Part shown: positions 53,777 to 62,461 of the stretch, one piece after another
Layout of the letters: each line of letters opens with the position of its first letter
Position numbering within the stretch: position 1 is the first letter of the stretch
Source: Oligoflexia bacterium
GTDB taxonomy: Bacteria > Bdellovibrionota > Bdellovibrionia > JABDDW01
Assembly: GCA_034439615.1 (NCBI GenBank)
Contig: JAWXAT010000028.1
Span: 1 to 62,704, forward strand
Length of the DNA: 62,704 bases
Direction: 5' to 3'
Program-made: the position numbers and the translations under genes
The notes under the pieces: model-generated
What the model was told of the DNA's origin: nothing
What the model saw: only the letters and a program-made list of their open reading frames with translations
Database searches by the model: none

Positions 53777-54349
53777 TTAATTCGTTGATTCAGGTGTTAG
53801 AGGGCTTCCTGCTCCGTCTGCATTGACGGCGAAGTTGATTCCGACCCAACCTTCGCTGATACAGGTTTGCATGACTCGCTTTATGTAAACGAGTGGGGTG
53901 CTTTCATCTGCTTGAATGTTTACACTGCCAGAAAATGGTTGGCCGGGATGAATTGTTTCTTCGATAATTCGAATCTGTTTTAAGGCGTTGGCTAGTTTTG
54001 GTAAATTTTGATCTTTTTCTTCAAGATAGATTGGGTTGTCTCCCACTTTTTCAGTTTCTAAAATTACGCTAGATGCGGTTATCGTAATGAGCGGAGCACT
54101 TTGCAATGGCTTTCCGTAGTTCGCTTGAGGAATCTTGAGATTTTTTTGGATATAAAATACTTCACCCGTTGCAGAAAAATTCATTAATAAAAAAATTACT
54201 AAGACTGTAAACATATCGATCATGCTGGTCAAGGGAAGATCAGCTACGACATTGGCTTTATGATTGGTATTTCGCCTCTCACGTAATTCGTGAAGATCGT
54301 ACTTCGGACGCAAATGATAACCCGGTTTGATGATGAGCTTTTTTTGCAC
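53777..54349 (-). CDS. ExbD/TolR-family motor subunit
   Basis: It encodes 190 residues. One membrane helix near the N-terminus contains the proton-binding Asp (LTSMIDMFTVLVIFLL), and the rest is periplasmic. With the TolQ-type protein and the second TolR-type protein it makes a proton-driven motor; in Myxococcus the equivalent trio is AglRQS. The GTG start lies 50 bases after the preceding gene, in a 38-bp duplication region with only a weak RBS. Confidence 0.88.
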   Translation of the reverse strand: MQKKLIIKPGYHLRPKYDLHELRERRNTNHKANVVADLPLTSMIDMFTVLVIFLLMNFSATGEVFYIQKNLKIPQANYGKPLQSAPLITITASSVILETEKVGDNPIYLEEKDQNLPKLANALKQIRIIEETIHPGQPFSGSVNIQADESTPLVYIKRVMQTCISEGWVGINFAVNADGAGSPLTPESTN

Positions 54350-54352
54350 TCT

Positions 54353-54428
54353 AACACAGCCTTAGTTCGTATTAATTGAAACTTCTCTAAAACACGGCCT
54401 TAGTTCGTATTAATTGAAACTTCTCCAA
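54353..54428. repeat. 38-bp tandem duplication covering a tolR stop codon
   Basis: Positions 54353-54390 and 54391-54428 match at 36 of 38. The second copy holds the last codons and stop of the upstream tolR-type gene; the first is a spare copy in the gap before the next start. Confidence 0.92.
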
Positions 54429-54852
54429 ATAGCTCACTGGTCATGGTGTCCATTAAATGGATCAAATGTTTATAGGGGGCTTGACTATCAGTATTTAAAA
54501 CCAAATCAGATCGGTTGGGATATTTTAGTTTCCACTCAGCAAGTTTTTTCTTAAGTGCTTCGTAATCTGGATTGCCAGTATTGTGTGGGATTTTTACGTT
54601 TGCCGATCCTTCACCAATAAGAAGATGATCTAAAAAGAGCGAAACACTGAGATCGACTTTTTTATCAGGCAAAGCAGTATTGTTCACATTATCTGTTGGG
54701 GCTGAGCCTTGAGTTGAAAGTACTGCAATTTGTTGCCAAACGGCAGTTATCAATAAAAAACAAATCAACGTTGAAAATAAGTCAATAAATGGAACTAAAT
54801 TTAAATCAGCGCTAACACCCTTTTTTCCACCGCCAAGACCACCTGCACTCAT
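54400..54852 (-). CDS. ExbD/TolR-family motor subunit
   Basis: It encodes 150 residues. The membrane helix DLNLVPFIDLFSTLICFLLI carries the conserved Asp near residue 23. The periplasmic domain ends in LMDTMTSELFGEVSIN. It begins seven bases after the TolQ-type gene. Two TolR-type proteins with one TolQ-type protein is the arrangement of AglRQS, not of plain Tol-Pal or Exb. Confidence 0.9.
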   Translation of the reverse strand: MSAGGLGGGKKGVSADLNLVPFIDLFSTLICFLLITAVWQQIAVLSTQGSAPTDNVNNTALPDKKVDLSVSLFLDHLLIGEGSANVKIPHNTGNPDYEALKKKLAEWKLKYPNRSDLVLNTDSQAPYKHLIHLMDTMTSELFGEVSINTN

Positions 54853-54858
54853 CTAGAA

Positions 54859-55506
54859 TTATCTCCTTGTGAATTTATCTCTGTTGGCCAAGATAAAATT
54901 CAAGGTAGCCACTGCGGCCTCATGAATATCATCAACAAGATCTTGAGCTTTTGACTGTAGATATCCGTAAATACCTAAAAGTGGAATAGCTACGATGAGT
55001 CCGAACGCTGTACAATTCATTGCTTCAGCGATTGCTTTTGCAAGCAAGCCGGCCTTTTCACTTGGACTCACATTAGCTACAGCACCAAAGGCGCCGATAA
55101 GACCAACGATGGTTCCGAGTAACCCGATTAAGGTGGAAAGATTTGAAAACATAGCTAACAAACTTGTTCGTTTTTCAATTCGAGGAATTTCACGAAGAGC
55201 CACAGCATCCATGGCTGTTTGAACTTCTTCAGCATCTTTATTACTTGCTACAGCCATCAAACCTGCTTTTACAATTTTTGTAATTGGACTCGATGCTTGA
55301 GAGCAAACGGCAATGGCGCGCTCGAGATTACCCTGTAAAATAAATTGATTGATACGGTTTAAAAAATCATCTTTTTTAACTGTACCAGCTCCGGTGAGAT
55401 ACATGAATCTTTCAATCGTGACAGCAAGTCCAATGAGTGAAACTCCTAAGATCGGCCACATGAAAAATCCACCGTGATGAAACGCTTCTGCTGCTGAACT
55501 TAACAT
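54859..55506 (-). CDS. MotA/TolQ/ExbB-family motor subunit
   Basis: It encodes 215 residues with three membrane helices. The conserved stretch LIGLLGTIVGLIGAFGAV and the AMNCTAFGLIVAIPLLGIYGYL helix are family hallmarks. It forms the ion channel with the two TolR-type proteins. The 117-base leader upstream contains TTTAGAC motifs and may hold its own promoter; it is otherwise coupled to the FHA gene. AglR is the suggested Myxococcus counterpart. Confidence 0.93.
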   Translation of the reverse strand: MLSSAAEAFHHGGFFMWPILGVSLIGLAVTIERFMYLTGAGTVKKDDFLNRINQFILQGNLERAIAVCSQASSPITKIVKAGLMAVASNKDAEEVQTAMDAVALREIPRIEKRTSLLAMFSNLSTLIGLLGTIVGLIGAFGAVANVSPSEKAGLLAKAIAEAMNCTAFGLIVAIPLLGIYGYLQSKAQDLVDDIHEAAVATLNFILANRDKFTRR

Positions 55507-55567
55507 TGTGCCTGCCCCCTTGGCTCATCGATGTGTGAACGATTTAATATTACAAAAAAAGTCTGGA

Positions 55568-55593
55568 TTTAGACAAAGGACTTTAGACTAAAG
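55568..55593. promoter_or_regulatory. TTTAGACA motif and palindrome in the TolQ-gene leader
   Basis: TTTAGACA (55568-55575) is followed by CTTTAGACTAAAG (55581-55593), a 6-1-6 inverted repeat. They resemble the inverted repeat at 51176-51192. The role is unknown. Confidence 0.35.
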
Positions 55594-55623
55594 TGCAAAA
55601 ACTAGACTTAAGTGATTGTAATC

Positions 55624-57741
55624 TTAGAGTCGCCCGAAGGGAAAACCGATGACTGGAGTTGTCGTTTGACCATTTTTAGCTGATGGGAATTTCATACTTG
55701 TGAATACCCCTTTTACACATTCAGCAAGTGCGTCGCCTTGGTTGACAGTACTGCGTTTTACGCGCACAGAACTTACACTCCCACTAGATGAAATATCCCA
55801 TTCAAATTCCATACGCCCTGCAAGGTTTGGATCCATCAGTAGGCTTCGCTCATAACAATGCTGAACTTCGGTGAGATATTTATTAACTACTGCTAATACT
55901 TGGGCACGAGTTAGTCCTTCATATTTTGCATTTTGTGCAAGCTTTGGTTCGCCCACAACAACACCGGCCACACTGCGTGCACCAGCTTTGCCTTTAAGAC
56001 CTTGCACGCCATAACCTTCACCACTACCCACACCGAAGCCTTTTGTTTTCACTGAGCCACCACCCGTAGGTATATTGCCGTGAGTAGAAGGAAGTGTGCC
56101 TGCAAAATTACTTGTATTAACTTTTGTAGGGCCGCCAGCATTTTGATTGATATTAATATTAGCAGGCACTCGCACTTGAGGCGCGTTTGATATTGCACCA
56201 AGCGCTGCTAGCGCACCAAGGGATTCAACTTTTACAGGAGGTGGTTCAGGTGGAGGCGGTTTATTGACCTTGATTGGATACTTATTCGTATTAGCCATAA
56301 CTTTCGGAAGTGGTATTTGTTTTTGAGGAACCTTCACTACAACTTTTTTTGGTTCAGGAATTAAAATGGGTTTAGGTTTTGGTTCCACTTTTTTAACTAT
56401 TTTTTTAGGCTCAGGTTTTTTCTTAGCAATTTCTTTTTTTGGTGGGGGAGTCGGTTTTGGTTTTTCCGGTTTCGGCGTTGGCGTTGGCTTTGGTTTTTCA
56501 ACCAATAATCTTGCAAAACGTTCAGGTACATTTTTTAGTTTTGGAGCAGGTAGCTGTGGAGGATTCGCAAATATGAGCATGGCAACCAATGCGGCATGTA
56601 GAATACCGGAAGTAACAACAGCTTGTTTTACCGCAGTTTCAGCATCAGAGATCCTTTTTGCTACCAGTGGCGTTGATGCTGGTACAAAACGCAGATGAAC
56701 TTTGAGCCCATGTCCGAAATCTACATGTACGATTTCATGATTCGCAGCTCTTAATGTATTTCCAAAACCCGTTGCGCGCAGCTGCCCCGTACTAACAAGA
56801 TCACCCATGGCAATGGCCTCATGACCTCTATTGAGTGAAACATTGATTCCTTGGGGGATAGTAAATTGAATGAAATCATTGGCTACACGGGCGAGCGGCC
56901 ATGGTTCGCGTAAAAGTGGAAGTGGTAAATTACTTTGTGTAGCAGGCCCTACAATAATTGTTTCGCCTACATCAAATTCCTTCACATCATAAACTAAATC
57001 ATGCCAAATAATAACAGCTTCAACACTTCGTACACGCGCTTGAGACAAACCGCTGTGGTACTCAGTTAAGTCAGGTAAAAAATCTCTGGTTGAAACAGGC
57101 GCGAACATCCCCGTTAAAATAGATGGATCTTCTGGAGGGATGATAGGCTTGTGATTATTTTGAATGCCAACCAATGGAACAACACCACGGCCACCCACAC
57201 TCATCGAGGCACTATTTATTCTCGGCTCTAATTGAATTGATTTCGGACGGGTCATGGGGGCATTAAGCTTAGGTGATTGTGGTACTGAAATTGGTTTTTC
57301 TTCTGATAGTCTTTCGGTTTGCAAAAGTTTACTGGCATCAAATGCCTTATTGAAATCTAGTTTTTTTTCAGTCAACAAAGTCGCAACAGTATCAACACTT
57401 TTTTCATGCAGTTCCAGCCCTGTTGATGGCAACACTTCAACTGTTATACGAAGACTTGCGATTTCAAAAGCGAAATCATTTTTGAAATCGTGGCGTTCAA
57501 CTTTCTGACTATCAACCCTGATGCCGTTGCTACTTTTAAGATCAAGAACATACCACTCACCATTTTCTTCAGAAATAGAACAGTGAACACGTGACATAAA
57601 ACTGAATTCAAGGGGAACTTGAAGTGTTTTACTTCGCCCGAAACTAATTGGATATTGCGTAAATACTTGTTCAAATATTTTCTCAGTATTGTTGTGAACA
57701 ATTACGCGCAATGATCTTGATAAATTTTTAAGAATCGACAA
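55624..57741 (-). CDS. FHA-domain protein with AgmX/PglI C-terminal domain, GltG/GltJ-like
   Basis: It encodes 705 residues. Residues 1-105 form an FHA domain with GR at 35-36, S50-R51-x-H53 and N72-G73. A second beta-rich segment lies at 245-330, then one membrane helix around 380-400, a Pro/Lys-rich linker (about 405-510) long enough to span the periplasm, and a C-terminal TonB-like domain starting VNKYLTEVQHCYERSL. This architecture matches GltG of the Myxococcus gliding complex. The TTG start has AGGAG upstream. A 39-bp stretch near the 3' end has an inverted copy outside the gene. Confidence 0.88.
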   Translation of the reverse strand: MSILKNLSRSLRVIVHNNTEKIFEQVFTQYPISFGRSKTLQVPLEFSFMSRVHCSISEENGEWYVLDLKSSNGIRVDSQKVERHDFKNDFAFEIASLRITVEVLPSTGLELHEKSVDTVATLLTEKKLDFNKAFDASKLLQTERLSEEKPISVPQSPKLNAPMTRPKSIQLEPRINSASMSVGGRGVVPLVGIQNNHKPIIPPEDPSILTGMFAPVSTRDFLPDLTEYHSGLSQARVRSVEAVIIWHDLVYDVKEFDVGETIIVGPATQSNLPLPLLREPWPLARVANDFIQFTIPQGINVSLNRGHEAIAMGDLVSTGQLRATGFGNTLRAANHEIVHVDFGHGLKVHLRFVPASTPLVAKRISDAETAVKQAVVTSGILHAALVAMLIFANPPQLPAPKLKNVPERFARLLVEKPKPTPTPKPEKPKPTPPPKKEIAKKKPEPKKIVKKVEPKPKPILIPEPKKVVVKVPQKQIPLPKVMANTNKYPIKVNKPPPPEPPPVKVESLGALAALGAISNAPQVRVPANININQNAGGPTKVNTSNFAGTLPSTHGNIPTGGGSVKTKGFGVGSGEGYGVQGLKGKAGARSVAGVVVGEPKLAQNAKYEGLTRAQVLAVVNKYLTEVQHCYERSLLMDPNLAGRMEFEWDISSSGSVSSVRVKRSTVNQGDALAECVKGVFTSMKFPSAKNGQTTTPVIGFPFGRL

Positions 57742-57800
57742 AGAGTTATCTCCTTCTCTTCTCTAAACTAATCGGCGGATTTACCAAATAAGTTAATGAG

Positions 57801-60800
57801 TTACAGAGAAAGTGCACTTATCCAGGGATGCAAAGTTCCAGACGGACGTCCAGATGCTTTTGCCTTATTTAAATAACTCTGCAGTTTAGTCTTAAAGCCA
57901 AATTGTTGATACATTCCAGCTAGACCATAGAGGGCTAAGGCTGAGCGTGAATTGTGCTGCAAAGCTTGCTTGAATGCAGCTTGAGCTGATTCAAGATCGT
58001 TCATAAACAAAAAGGTCTGGCCTAATTGGGCTTCTGCAGGTGCATAATTAGGTTGAATCTCAAGCGCACGACTCAATATAACTCTTGCCATGGCGTAATC
58101 ACGAACACGCATATAAGCTTCTGCTAACTGCATCAAAAGTTTTACGTCACGAGGTGTATCAAAAAGTTTGCGCCTGATTCCGGCGGCCTCTGGTGGAGTT
58201 GAATCACTTGCTTTGGCCAGAATTTTTTCTTCCACAGATTCATCTACCATCTCGAGTCCTTGGCTTTGACATCCTTTTACAAAACCTGTGAATACTTCAG
58301 ATTTTTCAGCGTTTTGTGTACAAGAACTAAAGTAGTTCTTTGCTTTTTGAATATATGTATTCGATTGCTGAGCAATAAGTTGTTTGTACTGTGTTTTCTG
58401 ACCGTCATTAAGACCAGCAGGAACAGCGGCTCCTTTGATGAATTCTGAAAATTCGAGATTGGCTCTACCTAATTGATAAAGTGCTGCAATTGTCCAACGA
58501 CCATTGCCGAATTTAATTACTTGGTTGAATTGATTAATAAGTTGTGTGAGTTTCGCATTTTTTAATTGAACAAGCTTAGCTTCGTCTTGCCCTGTACCGA
58601 GCCTCATTGCTTGATAATCTTTTAAAGCTTGCGTTGAAAGTAGATAAAGCGAATGAGCTGCCATTTTCTTTTCTTCAAAATTAGAACCAGCCATACCTGA
58701 AGCTTTTGCTAAATAGGGTTTGCTTTGTTCAAATTGTCCTTGGCGATAAAGCGATAATCCTAACCAATAAGTACTTTCAATATTGCCCATAGATTTTGAA
58801 GTTAAAGTCTGTGCTGCTTCGCTCCAAGATTGTGATGATATCTGCTGCTTAGCTACAGCACTAAAGTTATTAAGATCGCGGTAATCTTCTGCAGCCTCTT
58901 TGTAATCACCCATAAGTTCACGCATCGAAGCAGCGTTTTTGAGTAATGACGGCCCAGCTTTATCTTTACGATACTTTCTAGCAAAAGTTTCAAAATATTT
59001 CGCTGCTCGTTTATAATCCGCGGTATTTAAAGCCATTTGACCCATATCACCAACGACTTGCTGCGCGTAACGTGAATCTCCATGTCTTACAAGAAGTTGC
59101 TCGCCAATTTCATAAGCTTGTGTGTCTTTTTTTGCTTTCAAAGAAACAAAAGCTTCATAGAGTGCTTGGTCGCCCAAGCTTGAACCTTTGTACTTCTCAG
59201 CAAAGCCTAAGAGTTTTTTTGCATAATCACGGCTTTTCGGATCACCAGCTGCGCTCTCAATTTTTCGATATTCGGCTTGTTTGATGATATCTGATACGTC
59301 TGCCTTAAACTGTTTATTCGTAATACGCGGATTAGCAACTAATGCTTTTCCGGCTTTAATCATACCTTCGAAGTCTTCTCTTTGATTGTATGAATCTAAA
59401 ATTAAATTTCCAGCAGTCGTCGCCTCTTTGTGATTTGGATAAGCATTGATAAATGAAGTGAAATTCTTAACAGCCCGGTCAAAGAGCCTTTCATCATAAT
59501 ATGTTCTTCCAATGTTAAACATTACCATCGCACTTGCTTTATCACTTGGATAACTCTTTAAGAAAATTTTACCTGTTGCACGAAAGCCATTTCGAGCTTC
59601 AATAAGTTCTAATTTAGAGAGCTTTTCAGGTTCTTTGAGTGCGAACGCAAAACTTTGTATCGCTGAATCCAAAACTTCTTTTTTAGATTGAGCTTTTGGT
59701 TGAGACGTGATTTTTTCATAAAAATAACCAGCACGTGAATACTTTTTAAGAGAAAAATAACTTTCTGCCAAATTAAGCATGAGCGCGTCTGAGTACTTTG
59801 AATTTGGAAATAAAGTTAAGTAATTTTGATACCCATCAATTGCTGCGAGATAATCTTTTTCTTGTTTAGTAAGCTTAGCTGTCTTCTGAAGACGAGTGGT
59901 AATATCACGCAAATAAATTTCAAAATTTTTCTCAATCTTAGTTTTTTCAGCCTGCTTTAAGTCTGTTGAACCTCTTGCTCGAATGAGGGTAATGGTTATT
60001 TCATCGGGCATCATGTCTAGAGGCCAAGATCTTTTAGATTTTCTCAAAACTTCATAAAATCTATCTACGAGCTCAATTCTGAGTTCTAAATCATTTGTAA
60101 TATCAAAGAGTCTAAAAAAGAGTGGGAAGGTTTCTTCAACTTTATTCTTTAATAAAAATCGCTTAATGAGTTTATCCAATACCTTGGCCAATGCTGGCCT
60201 GTTGGGCGCAAGTCGTTCAAAATATTCTAAAGCGTTGGCGCGCCCTGCTTCATGTTGTTTTTCTTCAGAATAGGGCCAAACAAGTGCCAGCAAAGCATCT
60301 CTACGCACATCGCTTTTTTTATAAACGTCCGGAAGTAAATCTGAAGAAATCTTTCCATCAATGATGATCACACCTTCGAAAGCGAGGAGGGCGTCTTTGA
60401 ACCTCTCCATATTGATATAACACCAGCCAGTTTTGTAGCGCGCCAAAGGCATAAATGGATTTTGTGCGCGCCCTAATATTTTTTGATAAACATCTAAAGC
60501 CAATCGAGGGTCTTTTTTCTGTTCTAAAAAATAATCGCCTAAAATGAGTTGTGATTCTTCCCAATACTGAGATTTAGGATACTCCGTTGTTAGTCGTATA
60601 TATGTCTTCACCATATCTTCGACATTGCCCATTTCTGTATACTCGTGAGCCATGTAAAACAATGCTTTGTCTAATATGTCGCTTTTAGGGAACGTCTCTA
60701 AGATACGCTGATAAACTTCAATAGCTTGTTTTTTTGTTTTCTTGCTGTCAGAAAAATCAAGCTCATTAACAGGAGCTCCCGGATTTTCTTGTCGTGTGAT

Positions 60801-61028
60801 TGTGACTTGGTATCGACTTTTTTCGACGTATAATTCAGCTAATACAAAATAAAGTTCAGGCAAGAAGGTAACATCTTTAACAACACGCATTTTGCCACGA
60901 GTGACTTCAATTGATTTATCAATCTTAATCAAATCAGATTTAAGTTCAGAAAGACTCTTTTTCTCTTGAGCAATGGACTCTAATGAAACAAAAACCAAAA
61001 GAATTACGATAAACGATCTTAACTTCAT
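57801..61028 (-). CDS. Large exported TPR protein, GltD/AgmU-like
   Basis: It encodes 1075 residues with a signal peptide (FIVILLVFVSLESIAQ). It is almost wholly TPR-like helical repeats, e.g. AIEVYQRILETFPKSDILDKALFYMAHEY near 125-155 and the well-formed ARVILSRALEIQPNYAPAEAQLGQ near 1000-1030. Large periplasmic TPR proteins next to FHA/TolQR genes are typical of the Glt complex; whether it equals GltD or another TPR member cannot be fixed here. It overlaps the next upstream gene by four bases. Confidence 0.8.
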   Translation of the reverse strand: MKLRSFIVILLVFVSLESIAQEKKSLSELKSDLIKIDKSIEVTRGKMRVVKDVTFLPELYFVLAELYVEKSRYQVTITRQENPGAPVNELDFSDSKKTKKQAIEVYQRILETFPKSDILDKALFYMAHEYTEMGNVEDMVKTYIRLTTEYPKSQYWEESQLILGDYFLEQKKDPRLALDVYQKILGRAQNPFMPLARYKTGWCYINMERFKDALLAFEGVIIIDGKISSDLLPDVYKKSDVRRDALLALVWPYSEEKQHEAGRANALEYFERLAPNRPALAKVLDKLIKRFLLKNKVEETFPLFFRLFDITNDLELRIELVDRFYEVLRKSKRSWPLDMMPDEITITLIRARGSTDLKQAEKTKIEKNFEIYLRDITTRLQKTAKLTKQEKDYLAAIDGYQNYLTLFPNSKYSDALMLNLAESYFSLKKYSRAGYFYEKITSQPKAQSKKEVLDSAIQSFAFALKEPEKLSKLELIEARNGFRATGKIFLKSYPSDKASAMVMFNIGRTYYDERLFDRAVKNFTSFINAYPNHKEATTAGNLILDSYNQREDFEGMIKAGKALVANPRITNKQFKADVSDIIKQAEYRKIESAAGDPKSRDYAKKLLGFAEKYKGSSLGDQALYEAFVSLKAKKDTQAYEIGEQLLVRHGDSRYAQQVVGDMGQMALNTADYKRAAKYFETFARKYRKDKAGPSLLKNAASMRELMGDYKEAAEDYRDLNNFSAVAKQQISSQSWSEAAQTLTSKSMGNIESTYWLGLSLYRQGQFEQSKPYLAKASGMAGSNFEEKKMAAHSLYLLSTQALKDYQAMRLGTGQDEAKLVQLKNAKLTQLINQFNQVIKFGNGRWTIAALYQLGRANLEFSEFIKGAAVPAGLNDGQKTQYKQLIAQQSNTYIQKAKNYFSSCTQNAEKSEVFTGFVKGCQSQGLEMVDESVEEKILAKASDSTPPEAAGIRRKLFDTPRDVKLLMQLAEAYMRVRDYAMARVILSRALEIQPNYAPAEAQLGQTFLFMNDLESAQAAFKQALQHNSRSALALYGLAGMYQQFGFKTKLQSYLNKAKASGRPSGTLHPWISALSL

Positions 61029-62461
61029 TTATCGTCTCCTGATTGTGAGCATCGAGACTCGATAAAAACTTTATAATCTTCTAATTCATCGAGCCAAAAT
61101 TCGCCTGTGCCTGTCCAGTAGATTTTTTCAAAACTAAGATGTGGTATTTCTTCTGGACTGTATTTTAACTCTGAACCTCCTCGGTTAATGCGTAAACTAT
61201 CAAGTCGGGTTTGATAATCGAGAAAATTAAGTTGTTCTTGCCAATCTATTAACTGCTCTGCTGTTTCTCGTGTTTTATCTTGTAAAATCCAATCTAATCT
61301 TTCGTTTACTTCTTTGATTTTGGCTTCATAGCGTTTTTTAACGATTGGATAAAAAAAGTAATCCTCCCAACCAGTGTCATTGAGATTAGCGTATTCAGCT
61401 TTCAAAGAATTTAAGAGATTAACCCATTTTTGAATGCGTTGATCGAGAACAGAAATATTAATAATCATCTGATCTTTTCTGAGATCTTTTCTTTTGTTGA
61501 TTGCGGTCATCGAAGCTTGAAAGCGTTGCTTGAATTCTTTCATTACTTCATAAACTGAATCAAAGTAACAAAGCTCTTTATACATAATCATCTTTAAAAT
61601 GTAAGGCTCTGGAGTGCGCGAAGTATCAAAAATGGGAGCTTCAAGTGCAGCTAAAAGACCAAGTGCTTTTGAATAATCTTTTTCATAATACTTAGCCCAA
61701 GCTCTTTCAATTAGAATAAGCCCTTTTTCTCGAGGATTAAGTTTTACATTCTTAAACAGTGTATAGGCTTTAGCGTGGTCACCTTTTTCAAAAATGAGAC
61801 GCGCCCATTGATGTCCAGCTGCTGACTTGATGTCTTCAGGGGCTGCTTGATTGTTAGCAATTCCAGAGAAACGCTCAATTGCTGAATCAATACGATCGCG
61901 TGCGACTTCACCAAGAGCTGTAAGGTATTTAATTTTGAAATCCCAGTAAGAATCCAAAGTAATTTTTTTAAAGTTTTCTTCGCCCCATTTTGTGAAACCT
62001 CTTAGCATATTGAACATCCCTTGCTCAAAATTCACAAAATCTTGTGTTGCAGGAGGTAACAGGGCATGTTCAATATCAACAACGATTTCACCAATCAATG
62101 AATCTTCATCTACGGGGAATTTTCTAACCGCTTCTTCAACGCCAGACATTGCCAACGCCGCCACTTCAGTGCCTATTTTAGCTTTGATGACCTCGGATTG
62201 AATTCCGGTGGCAGCAAAATTAAATCCCTTTTTTTGCAATGCCATAGCGATCGCTACTTTAGCTTCTGCATTCTCTAATGAATCTTTTTTTGTTGCACGA
62301 TATTGGTCAATGGCAATTTCAATCATATTCTCATAATTTAAATCTTTAAGAGAACTTTCGATTTCTTTCCAGAACTCTGGATTTACAGGTTTGTAAACGG
62401 GTAGTTGCCCTTGGCAAGTTAAGCTAATAAAGAAAATAAAAAGAAAGATTTTAATCTTCAA
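61025..62461 (-). CDS. Exported TPR protein, GltC/GltE-like
   Basis: It encodes 478 residues from TTG 62461, chosen because AGGAGG lies six bases upstream and a signal segment (MKIKIFLFIFFISLTCQGQ) follows; a Cys in that segment might be lipidated, though the lipobox is poor. TPR-like repeats span residues 80-330, and the C-terminus (IYWTGTGEFWLDELEDYKVF) resembles GltC/GltE-type proteins. It overlaps the end of the upstream beta-barrel gene by 11 bases. Confidence 0.75.
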   Translation of the reverse strand: MKIKIFLFIFFISLTCQGQLPVYKPVNPEFWKEIESSLKDLNYENMIEIAIDQYRATKKDSLENAEAKVAIAMALQKKGFNFAATGIQSEVIKAKIGTEVAALAMSGVEEAVRKFPVDEDSLIGEIVVDIEHALLPPATQDFVNFEQGMFNMLRGFTKWGEENFKKITLDSYWDFKIKYLTALGEVARDRIDSAIERFSGIANNQAAPEDIKSAAGHQWARLIFEKGDHAKAYTLFKNVKLNPREKGLILIERAWAKYYEKDYSKALGLLAALEAPIFDTSRTPEPYILKMIMYKELCYFDSVYEVMKEFKQRFQASMTAINKRKDLRKDQMIINISVLDQRIQKWVNLLNSLKAEYANLNDTGWEDYFFYPIVKKRYEAKIKEVNERLDWILQDKTRETAEQLIDWQEQLNFLDYQTRLDSLRINRGGSELKYSPEEIPHLSFEKIYWTGTGEFWLDELEDYKVFIESRCSQSGDDK

